Source of the DNA: Bacteroidota bacterium
GTDB taxonomy: Bacteria > Bacteroidota > Bacteroidia > Cytophagales > Microscillaceae
Assembly (NCBI GenBank): GCA_004293265.1
Contig: RDXZ01000027.1
Location: 1 to 39,859 of the forward strand
DNA: 39,859 nucleotides
Direction: 5' to 3'
The notes under the pieces are model-generated. The model saw only the letters and a list, made by a program, of their open reading frames with translations. It was not told the origin of the DNA and ran no database searches. Each line of letters starts with the position of its first letter. Position 1 is the stretch's first letter. Below are positions 33,321 through 39,859 of this stretch, one piece after another. Made by a program: the position numbers and the translations under genes.

Positions 33321-33794
33321 TTATGATTTTAATTTCAATAAAAAATGATTATGACGCATAGAAAATCCAATTTTTGTATATAAATCAATTGCTTTTTGAT
33401 TATCAGGTGCAACCTCAAGCGCGTATCCGATAATTTTTTGATTGTAATTTTGATGTAAATATTCAAAAAAAAATTTACCAATGCCTTTGCTTCTATGTGA
33501 TTGTATTACAAATAATTCATCAATATTTAATAACAATCCACCATATTCATTATGCCAATAAAAAATTAAAATAGAATAACCAATAATTTGATTATCTTCA
33601 TAAAAAAGATAAATTTTACCCATATTTTTATTTTCTTCTAAAAAAGTAATCGTTTTCTCAATATTTTTAGCAGAAATAGTATGCAAAGAACTATCTTTTT
33701 GATATAATAAATCAACCATTTCTTTTAATTTTTTGGTTTGATATTCATTATTTTTATCAAAATTTTGGATAGTAAGATTATTTTTTTGATACAT
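33321..33794 (-). CDS. GNAT family N-acetyltransferase
   Basis: A 157-residue GNAT protein. The acetyl-CoA loop is SHRSKGIGKFFFEYL (about 99-113; Q/R-x-x-G-x-G/A pattern), preceded by GLLLNIDELFV strands and followed by ALEVAPDNQKAIDLYTKIGF, the usual C-terminal signature. The acceptor is unknown. It lies convergent with the eCIS ATPase gene and divergent from the second baseplate gene, with 289 AT-rich bases between. Confidence 0.92.
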   Translation of the reverse strand: MYQKNNLTIQNFDKNNEYQTKKLKEMVDLLYQKDSSLHTISAKNIEKTITFLEENKNMGKIYLFYEDNQIIGYSILIFYWHNEYGGLLLNIDELFVIQSHRSKGIGKFFFEYLHQNYNQKIIGYALEVAPDNQKAIDLYTKIGFSMRHNHFLLKLKS

Positions 33795-33962
33795 TTTTTG
33801 ATATAATTAATTCTATTAAAAAATTATTGTCTTTTCACAAGCAAGAGTATAAAACGATGTTTCGAAATTGGTCGTGGTTACATAATTTTTTTGTTATATG
33901 ATTGAGTTTTACCACAAAATATTGCCCAAAAAAATAAAATTAATAAAAAAATTAATAAAAAT

Positions 33963-33993
33963 TTTGTTTATTACAAAAAAAATACTAACTTTG
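33963..33993 (+). promoter_or_regulatory. Promoter of the Afp12-like gene
   Basis: TTTG (33963-33966), 19 bases, TAACTTTG (33986-33993) is a near-perfect Bacteroidota promoter. The leader to ATG 34084 is about 85 bases and holds a GGCTACCTT direct repeat (34025-34033, 34069-34077) and a small hairpin, CCCC-TTCGGGAAT-GGGG (34054-34070), which may influence translation. Confidence 0.75.
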
Positions 33994-34083
33994 GCTTTTC
34001 AATTATAGCCTTAAGCCCAAAATAGGCTACCTTCAAAATATGTGTACAAAAATCCCCTTCGGGAATGGGGCTACCTTGCCATT

Positions 34084-36846
34084 ATGCAAAAAACAGTATT
34101 TATTCAGCAAAAAGAAGAACAAGAAAATAAAGGGTTAGATTTTGAGTTTTTAAAAGCAGAGGGAATTAAACTTTTACAAGACCTAACAGGCGATTATTGG
34201 ACTGATTTTAATGCCCACGACCCAGGCATCACTATCCTCGAACAACTATGTTATGCCTTAACTGATGTGGCATTTCGTACAGATTTTCCTATCCCTGATT
34301 TATTGGGGCAAAGCCAATTTGAAAGTCCTATTTTTAAACAACCTGCTGATATTTTTACAGTAGAACCATTGACTATCAATGATTTAAGAAAGGTTTTTTT
34401 AGATGAAATTCAGGAGTTAAAAAATATTTGGTTTGTACCAACGACTCCAGAAGAACATTCTTTGAAAGGACTTTTTAAAATTTATGCAGATTTATCAGAG
34501 GTTTCTGATGATATATCAGTGATTGAAAATGTCAAAGAAAAGATTAAAAATATTTTTGCAAGCCGTAGAAATATGTGTGAAGATGTCGAAATAATTGAAA
34601 TTGCAAAAGCAATTGATGTATCTATTGCGGCACAAATAGAAATTGATAATTTACGTACTCCTGAGCATATTTTAGCAGAAATTTATTTTGCTTTAGACAA
34701 AGCTTTTAATCCAGATTTAAAGTTTTACTCTTTGAAAGAATTAAGACAACAAGGCAAAAAATTAGAGGATATTTTTGAAGGATGTTTATTAAAACATGGT
34801 TTTATCAGAGATGAAGATTTGAAACCTAAAATTGATAGAATGCCTTTTTCAGAAATTTCTAAAATTATGATGCAAGTACAAGGAGTTGTGAGCGTCAAAA
34901 ATATGGCAATCAGAGTCAATAACGAGTTTAAAACTAATCAAATAGAACTTTCGATGGTCGAAGTGGCTAATTTGATTTTTGGAAAATATAGAGAAGATGA
35001 TGGTTTTACAATTCAGTTTTTTAAAGGAAGTTTGCCTGTTCAAAATTTGGATAGAAATTCTGTTTTAAGAAAATTTAATGAATTAAAAGCTGGAAACAAA
35101 CGCATTTATCACCTTAATTCGCCTTTGATAGAATGGACAGAAGGCAGAAATATTCAATTGAAAGAATATTTTTCGTTACAAAATCAATTCCCAATTATTT
35201 ATGGTATTGGTGAAGACGGTATTCCTAATAATCCCGATGACAAACGCAGGGCGCAAGCAAAACAATTAAAAGGATATTTGATGATTTTTGAGCAAATTTT
35301 AACCAATTATTTGGGACAATTAGCCAAAGCCAAAGATTTATTTTCTCCCGAAACCGATATTCAAAGTTCATATTTTCATCAATTTTTAGATACAATTCCT
35401 GATGGAAAAGAATTATACCAAGATAATTATTACCAAGATTTGCCAAAAATTATGGCAAAAGAAGATAATTTTTTAGAAAGACGCAATCGTTTTTTAGATT
35501 TTTTCTTAGCAATACATGGCGAAAATTGGAAAGATTATTCTTTGAGTGAATATTTAGGAACGACAGACAAAGCCTTGATATTAGAATCAGAAATAAAAAG
35601 TAAAAAATCTTTTTTAAATCAACTCATTTATTTGGGGCAAAATAGGGGACAGGCTTTTGATTATTCTGATAATTTGATTGATGGACAAAATTTTTCAGGG
35701 GCAGAAGTAAAATTATTAGGACTTTTGGGCTTGTATGAATCGAGCTCAGAAAATCGTTTTATTTTTTCAGAAGAAAGAATCAAAGAAAATTGGCAAATTT
35801 TTGAAATCTATGAATCTGTCGAAGATTATAAACAATGGATAAGTTTAACCGAAAATCCATTTAAAAACCTTTCTATACAAGAATTTAACAATTATTTTGA
35901 TTGGATTGATGAAATAGATTTGCCACAACCTTCAGAAAATGTAATGGACTCAATTCAAAAATTAGTCATCAGTAATTTTAAAAAAATAACTACTTCGTTT
36001 TTTAGGGAAGGTATTAACACAGAATTATACCGAGTTGGTCAATTTGAAAATAAAGACGATTTTTATCTTTTTATCAAAGATGAGGACGAGTTTTTATTAT
36101 TAGGAAAATTTCCTACCTATCAAGAAAGTTTACAAGTCATTATTGACATAAAAACTTGGTTAGAAAAACAAAATTCTAAAGACGAAACTTTGTTTATTAT
36201 TGAGCATATTTTGTTAAGACCTGCCTTAGAAGACCAGCAATTTGGTTTTTATGTATTAGATGAAGCAGGAAATCCTGCACTAAAATCAGTACAAAGATTT
36301 AATTTTTCAGAAAGGCAAGAACTTTTAAAAGACGTAGAAAGAATTTTGGTAGATAAAAAAAATTATTCTGTCGAAAGACGTATTGACGGCGATTTTGAAA
36401 TTTCTTTCAAAGCAGACGGCGAAAATTGGGAATTAGTGAGTTTAAAAAAAGATATTTCTGTGCAAAAAATACACGAATATTTAGAAGAATTAAATATATT
36501 TTTATCTAATCAACGCCTTATTGTTCCTATTGAAGAAAAACTTTCTTTTTATATCCAAACTGACGACAATTCGCCTGCTATTGATGAAGATTATTTTAAT
36601 TTTCACGTGAGCGTTATTTTTCCTGCATGGAGCTCGAGATTTGCAAGCATCGAATTTCAAGAAAAAATACAAGCATTACTACAAGAATGTTTGCCTGCCA
36701 ATGTGATGGCAGAGGCACGTTGGTTCTCGATAGAAAAAATGAAAGAATTTGAATATATTTATAAAACTTGGGCAGACCAAAAACGCTTAAATTTGCCTGA
36801 TTTGAAAGAATACGAAAAAAAATTATTGCATTTTTTATATAGTTAA
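34084..36846 (+). CDS. eCIS baseplate wedge protein (Afp12-like)
   Basis: A 920-residue protein. The N-terminus carries the baseplate motif DFNAHDPGITILEQLCYALT, then DVAFRTDFPIPDLLG (about residues 35-70), shared by Afp12/Pvc12-type proteins. The C-terminal part has EHILLRPALED, and then HVSVIFPAWSSRF and ECLPANVMAEARWF, also typical. I chose ATG at 34084; the longer frame begins with GTG at 34042 within the hairpin leader. This protein should pair with the 1286-residue wedge protein. It has its own promoter and terminator, so it is a single-gene unit. Confidence 0.82.
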   Translation: MQKTVFIQQKEEQENKGLDFEFLKAEGIKLLQDLTGDYWTDFNAHDPGITILEQLCYALTDVAFRTDFPIPDLLGQSQFESPIFKQPADIFTVEPLTINDLRKVFLDEIQELKNIWFVPTTPEEHSLKGLFKIYADLSEVSDDISVIENVKEKIKNIFASRRNMCEDVEIIEIAKAIDVSIAAQIEIDNLRTPEHILAEIYFALDKAFNPDLKFYSLKELRQQGKKLEDIFEGCLLKHGFIRDEDLKPKIDRMPFSEISKIMMQVQGVVSVKNMAIRVNNEFKTNQIELSMVEVANLIFGKYREDDGFTIQFFKGSLPVQNLDRNSVLRKFNELKAGNKRIYHLNSPLIEWTEGRNIQLKEYFSLQNQFPIIYGIGEDGIPNNPDDKRRAQAKQLKGYLMIFEQILTNYLGQLAKAKDLFSPETDIQSSYFHQFLDTIPDGKELYQDNYYQDLPKIMAKEDNFLERRNRFLDFFLAIHGENWKDYSLSEYLGTTDKALILESEIKSKKSFLNQLIYLGQNRGQAFDYSDNLIDGQNFSGAEVKLLGLLGLYESSSENRFIFSEERIKENWQIFEIYESVEDYKQWISLTENPFKNLSIQEFNNYFDWIDEIDLPQPSENVMDSIQKLVISNFKKITTSFFREGINTELYRVGQFENKDDFYLFIKDEDEFLLLGKFPTYQESLQVIIDIKTWLEKQNSKDETLFIIEHILLRPALEDQQFGFYVLDEAGNPALKSVQRFNFSERQELLKDVERILVDKKNYSVERRIDGDFEISFKADGENWELVSLKKDISVQKIHEYLEELNIFLSNQRLIVPIEEKLSFYIQTDDNSPAIDEDYFNFHVSVIFPAWSSRFASIEFQEKIQALLQECLPANVMAEARWFSIEKMKEFEYIYKTWADQKRLNLPDLKEYEKKLLHFLYS

Positions 36847-36859
36847 AAACAAAAAAAAG

Positions 36860-36890
36860 ACCAACTTTAAAAAAGTTGGTTTTTTTGTTT
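36860..36890 (+). terminator. Terminator of the Afp12-like gene
   Basis: ACCAACTT (36860-36867), a 5-base loop, AAGTTGGT (36873-36880) and a T-run form a strong intrinsic terminator, 13 bases after the stop codon. Confidence 0.9.
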
Positions 36891-36930
36891 TCTTTACGTC
36901 AAAATTTGTATTTTGATATTTTTAAAAAGT

Positions 36931-38424
36931 TTAATTTTTTGCTTCTTTCCAAGCTGCGTGCCTACATTTATCACTGCAAAATTTTGCTTTTCTTTTTTTA
37001 GTTTCTACTTTTCCACAATGCGAACAAGTGATTAAAAAACCTTCATCTGGGTCTTTTATTGGTACTTCGACTCTTACTTCTTTCTCGACAAAAACTTGTT
37101 TTATCACTTCCACAGGCACTTCTTGAATAATAATTTGTGGTTTGGAAACAAATGTATTATTATTCACATCATTTTTTATAGGTTCTTTTTTTACTACTTT
37201 ACTCTCGATTTCGAGAGCCAATACATCAGTTTCGTTTTGAGTATTAAGTTCTGTTTTTTTGAGAGGTTGATGAACCAAATTTTCCGCAATTACTTTAAAT
37301 CCAATTTCACTTTTTGTTTCTTCTTTCACTTGGGACTTGTGATTTTGAGAAGAATTTTTAAAATTGTTTTCAGAAAATCCAAAACCCATACTTTTTGGCA
37401 ATACTTTTTCTGATTTAATGGTGTTTAAAGTTTCGGTTTGAAAACTGCGCACTTCGACTGCTTTTTTCTTCATATCTAATTGTGATAAAAGCACTTCACG
37501 TTTTACGCCATATTTATAAGTCCAACTATAAGACAACAAAAACACCAACATACATTCAAAACTTAGCCAAATTCCTGCACAAGCACCCGCATAAATTTCT
37601 GTACTGTATTCACTTTCAGCCACGATTTGTGTGTTTTTACTTTCTGCTTTTTGTTCTTTTTGGTGTCGTTGTTCTTCGAATCGATGGAGTAAATTTTGGT
37701 GTTTTTCACGTTGTGAAGTCAATGCTTGCAATTGTTTATCATAATTTTCGAGACGAGATTTGATTTCAGGTAACAGATATTGATTACCTTCCCAAATCGC
37801 ATAACTTTTTTTATCTGCAATTGTATTTTTTTTTGCATTTAAAATATCTTTTAAATTGCGGTCAATTTTTTCTACATCAATTTTTTCATCTTTGATTTTG
37901 CTTTCCAAACCTGCTGTTAGATTTTTTATATCAATAGTAGCGGCTTTTGGTTTGTTGTGTTTTGTATATTGATACGCTCCAAAAGTGCCTGAAGTTACTA
38001 AAATACAAGAAATTAAAATCAAAATATACATTTTTGTTTTTAGCCACTCGCCTTGTATTAATTGCGATTGTTCACGTCTAAAAGTTGCTAAAAAATGATA
38101 GCCTGAAGTATTGACTAACCATCTTCTCAAAGCCTCTATTCCAAAAAATAAAAGCATACAAAAAATAAAAATAACCAAACCAAATATTGTATCTATTTCA
38201 ATATGCCAAATAAACTTTGCCAAATCAAATAATAAATAAGAACCCGCCAATATGGAGATAAACTGCAAAGGATAGCTCAAAATGATGCTTAATTGGTGAT
38301 AAAACCAATTCCTTTCTTGGTAGTCTTTGGGGCGAGCCGAAAGCAAGTCAGCAATAAAATTTTCTTTATTTATGGCTGAAAGTTTGTTTTTTTGTTCTTT
38401 CTGTGATAAATTTGCAAATTGCAT
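36931..38424 (-). CDS. Membrane protein with coiled coil and C-terminal zinc ribbon, unknown
   Basis: A 497-residue protein. Three hydrophobic segments lie near the N-terminus (about 45-70, 78-97, 132-152), then a long coiled coil (about 165-265, rich in Lys, Glu, Gln), a fourth membrane segment (about 272-293), a disordered region and a terminal zinc-ribbon-like motif (CSHCGKVETKKRKAKFCSDK, then CRHA). The mix suggests a membrane-anchored scaffold whose cytoplasmic tail binds nucleic acid or protein. No named family is recognised. A coding unit with the small gene upstream is likely (99 bases, with a hairpin). Location next to eCIS genes does not prove a link. Confidence 0.7.
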   Translation of the reverse strand: MQFANLSQKEQKNKLSAINKENFIADLLSARPKDYQERNWFYHQLSIILSYPLQFISILAGSYLLFDLAKFIWHIEIDTIFGLVIFIFCMLLFFGIEALRRWLVNTSGYHFLATFRREQSQLIQGEWLKTKMYILILISCILVTSGTFGAYQYTKHNKPKAATIDIKNLTAGLESKIKDEKIDVEKIDRNLKDILNAKKNTIADKKSYAIWEGNQYLLPEIKSRLENYDKQLQALTSQREKHQNLLHRFEEQRHQKEQKAESKNTQIVAESEYSTEIYAGACAGIWLSFECMLVFLLSYSWTYKYGVKREVLLSQLDMKKKAVEVRSFQTETLNTIKSEKVLPKSMGFGFSENNFKNSSQNHKSQVKEETKSEIGFKVIAENLVHQPLKKTELNTQNETDVLALEIESKVVKKEPIKNDVNNNTFVSKPQIIIQEVPVEVIKQVFVEKEVRVEVPIKDPDEGFLITCSHCGKVETKKRKAKFCSDKCRHAAWKEAKN

Positions 38425-38461
38425 AGTTTTTAAGGTTTTAGTTGAACCATTTTTGCAAAAG

Positions 38462-38498
38462 AGTCGCTCTTGTAGATTTTCGAAGGTCTTGAGCGACT
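38462..38498. terminator. Hairpin between the 83- and 497-residue genes
   Basis: AGTCGCTC (38462-38469) and GAGCGACT (38491-38498) are exact complements with a 21-base loop. The T-run follows on the plus strand (TTCTTTGTTTTTTT), where no gene ends, so on the coding (minus) strand it may be an attenuating or processing hairpin instead. Confidence 0.5.
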
Positions 38499-38523
38499 TC
38501 TTTGTTTTTTTACATTTAATTTT

Positions 38524-38775
38524 TTATCCTTTTTTAAAAAGTTCTTCAAAAGTTACGATTCTTCCTGACTTTTCGGTATAGTATTCGAGCAACATTTTTG
38601 CTTCGTCTGCTTTTGCTTCGCTTCCTTCTGAGTTGATAATTGCCCAAAAACGTTTATGGTGCATTTTATCTTTGAGTTCACTTGGATACTCATATTTTTC
38701 TACAAAACCTTCTGGGTCTATGTGTTTTAGGTTTTTTAGAAAAGAATTTTCTTGTTCTTTTTTTTGCTCTTTCAT
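38524..38775 (-). CDS. Small acidic/basic protein (83 aa), unknown
   Basis: A short, highly charged, mostly helical protein (FLKNLKHIDPEGFVEKYEYP, then EAKADEAKMLLEYYTEKSGR). No domain is recognised. It precedes the membrane-coiled-coil gene in the same direction, so it may be part of a two-gene unit. Codon use and composition look like a real gene. Confidence 0.6.
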   Translation of the reverse strand: MKEQKKEQENSFLKNLKHIDPEGFVEKYEYPSELKDKMHHKRFWAIINSEGSEAKADEAKMLLEYYTEKSGRIVTFEELFKKG

Positions 38776-38966
38776 AAGTATTTTTTAATTTTTATATGAA
38801 TAATAAATATTGATGATGCAAAGTAAGTATTTTAATTTTTAATATCCAAATTAAAATCTAAAAATTTTTATAATTTTTTTAAATTTTATTTTTACTATAT
38901 ATTTTTAATATAATTTAAGTAACCAATATTGATAATAAATTTTAAAAATATTAAAAAAAAAATCTT

Positions 38967-39092
38967 TATTTTCTGGTTCTTAGAAAGTTATTACGTATCT
39001 ACCAAATAAGTAGGTTTAGATTAGGCTTAGGTAAGCGTTTCTGCTATCCAAAAAACGTATTTCCGCAATAACTTTCGCAGAACCTATTTTCT
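38967..39092. mobile_element. MITE-like element with 21-bp terminal inverted repeats and 8-bp target duplication
   Basis: Terminal arms at 38975-38995 (starting GGTTCTTAGAAAGTTATTA) and 39064-39084 (ending TAACTTTCGCAGAACC) match at 18 of 21 positions. The 110-bp element is flanked on both sides by TATTTTCT (38967-38974 and 39085-39092), an exact 8-bp direct repeat, as a transposition event would leave. The interior carries a small hairpin CTAC-CAAATAA-GTAG (38999-39013). There is no open frame. The rest of the gap 38776-39450 is AT-rich, with a short direct repeat of TTCTTAAAATGAA near 39090 and 39108. Confidence 0.85.
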
Positions 39093-39356
39093 TAAAATGA
39101 AATTTTTTCTTAAAATGAAGTATAACAACTATATTATATATTTTTTATAACCATAAAATTAGTCAATTTATTACTTTCTTTTTATTTCTATAAAATTGAA
39201 AGGTATTATTAAAATAAATAGTTTATTATGTCCTTAATTCTTTAGAAATTATTTACAAAAAAAATTAAATTTTAGATATTAAAAAGCAGTATTATTATCA
39301 AAATGAACTTAAATAACAAAAAATTTCAATAATATGCAGAAATTTTTTATTCAAAA

Positions 39357-39388
39357 TTTGGTAGTTTAATTTATATTACTGATATTTG
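39357..39388 (+). promoter_or_regulatory. Promoter-like pair upstream of the secreted protein
   Basis: TTTG (39357-39360), 20 bases, GATATTTG (39381-39388) is one base from the -7 consensus. The ATG at 39451 lies about 60 bases further. Confidence 0.45.
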
Positions 39389-39450
39389 CAAATCGGTGGT
39401 AGTCGAAAAACCGTTAAAAGAGTAGATATTAAATCAAATTTTATTAAAAA

Positions 39451-39804
39451 ATGTTAAAGAAAAAATTATCATTAGTACTATCAATTGTAGTATTATCATT
39501 TTTAATGATGTCAGCAGCATCTCCTGTTAATCCAAACATCAAATTTAACACTGATGTGAAAAAAAATGATAACGTAAAATTGAATGAAACTCCTTTGAGT
39601 TACAAAGAACTTAAAAAAGCTGCTGAAAAAGTAAAAGGTTCAAAACTTACGCTTAAAGAAAGAATTGGACTTAAAATTTTTGGTAAAAAAATCAAAAATA
39701 TCAGCAAAAAAGTTGAAAGAGAAGGTAAAGACAAAAAAACACAAGGTAAAGGTCGTACTACAGACTTGTTAAATTCTAAAAAAATGTTTACTTTTGCAGT
39801 TTAG
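39451..39804 (+). CDS. Small secreted lysine-rich protein (117 aa)
   Basis: An N-terminal signal peptide (KKK, then a hydrophobic run LSLVLSIVVLSFLMMSAAS, about residues 3-24) leads into a basic, lysine-rich mature protein (KELKKAAEKVKGSKLTLKER, and later GKKIKNISKKVEREGKDKKT). There are no cysteines in the mature part. No family is certain; Bacteroidota encode many such small secreted proteins. It begins well beyond the MITE-like element. The gene is complete, with its stop at 39802-39804. Confidence 0.7.
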   Translation: MLKKKLSLVLSIVVLSFLMMSAASPVNPNIKFNTDVKKNDNVKLNETPLSYKELKKAAEKVKGSKLTLKERIGLKIFGKKIKNISKKVEREGKDKKTQGKGRTTDLLNSKKMFTFAV

Positions 39805-39859
39805 TATCCAAATAATATTTTGTTTTATGGAATTTTCACAATTTATATCAAGTGTGTCT

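Noticed and set aside
38975..39084. tRNA or known structured RNA
   Set aside because: The stem-loop layout has no tRNA acceptor, anticodon or CCA arrangement, and the flanking 8-bp duplication favours a transposed element.

Overview
The window is AT-rich DNA from a member of the Bacteroidota, most likely a Cytophagales-type environmental bacterium. The evidence is a PorQ-like type IX secretion protein, several promoters of the Bacteroidota form (TTTG, about 20 bases, TAnnTTTG), an almost complete lack of Shine-Dalgarno sites, and Bacteroidota-type contractile injection proteins. No tRNA, rRNA or CRISPR array was found.

Layout. Positions 1-6760 are an accessory zone full of repeats: a 21-bp tandem array, an Rpn-type nuclease, small unknown genes, a compact HAD/phosphoribosyltransferase/DprA-like operon, and two direct repeats of about 0.27-0.29 kb that each carry the decayed 3' end of a tyrosine recombinase gene. 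Cassette-like boundaries (GTTGTGGGCA with TGCCCACAAC; GTTATGCGG with CCGCATAAC) enclose the HAD/PRTase/DprA operon and a membrane-protein gene. This looks like a decayed integron-like platform with the recombinase in the same orientation as its cassettes.

Positions 6732-19701 hold a minus-strand operon for an extracellular contractile injection system (eCIS, Afp/PVC/MAC-like). In transcription order it encodes an unknown protein, sheath, tube, a second tube-like protein with a long Lys/Glu/Ala/Pro tail, a DUF5908-like peptide, a LysM adaptor, VgrG-like spike, PAAR tip, gp25, a large baseplate J-like protein and a fibre-like protein. Further eCIS parts are scattered to the right: a Pvc16/DUF4255-like protein (26.7-27.2 kb), an AAA+ ATPase (31.9-33.3 kb) and a second large baseplate protein (34.1-36.8 kb). 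No tape-measure gene is visible.

Between these parts lie an esterase, a Septu-like two-gene defence system (ATPase plus HNH nuclease) whose insertion appears to have duplicated the purQ leader, purQ itself, porQ, dinB, an iron-type alcohol dehydrogenase, a class I glutamine amidotransferase, a GNAT acetyltransferase and several unknown proteins. The right end carries a coiled-coil membrane protein with a zinc-ribbon tail, a 110-bp MITE-like element with an 8-bp target duplication, and a small secreted lysine-rich protein.
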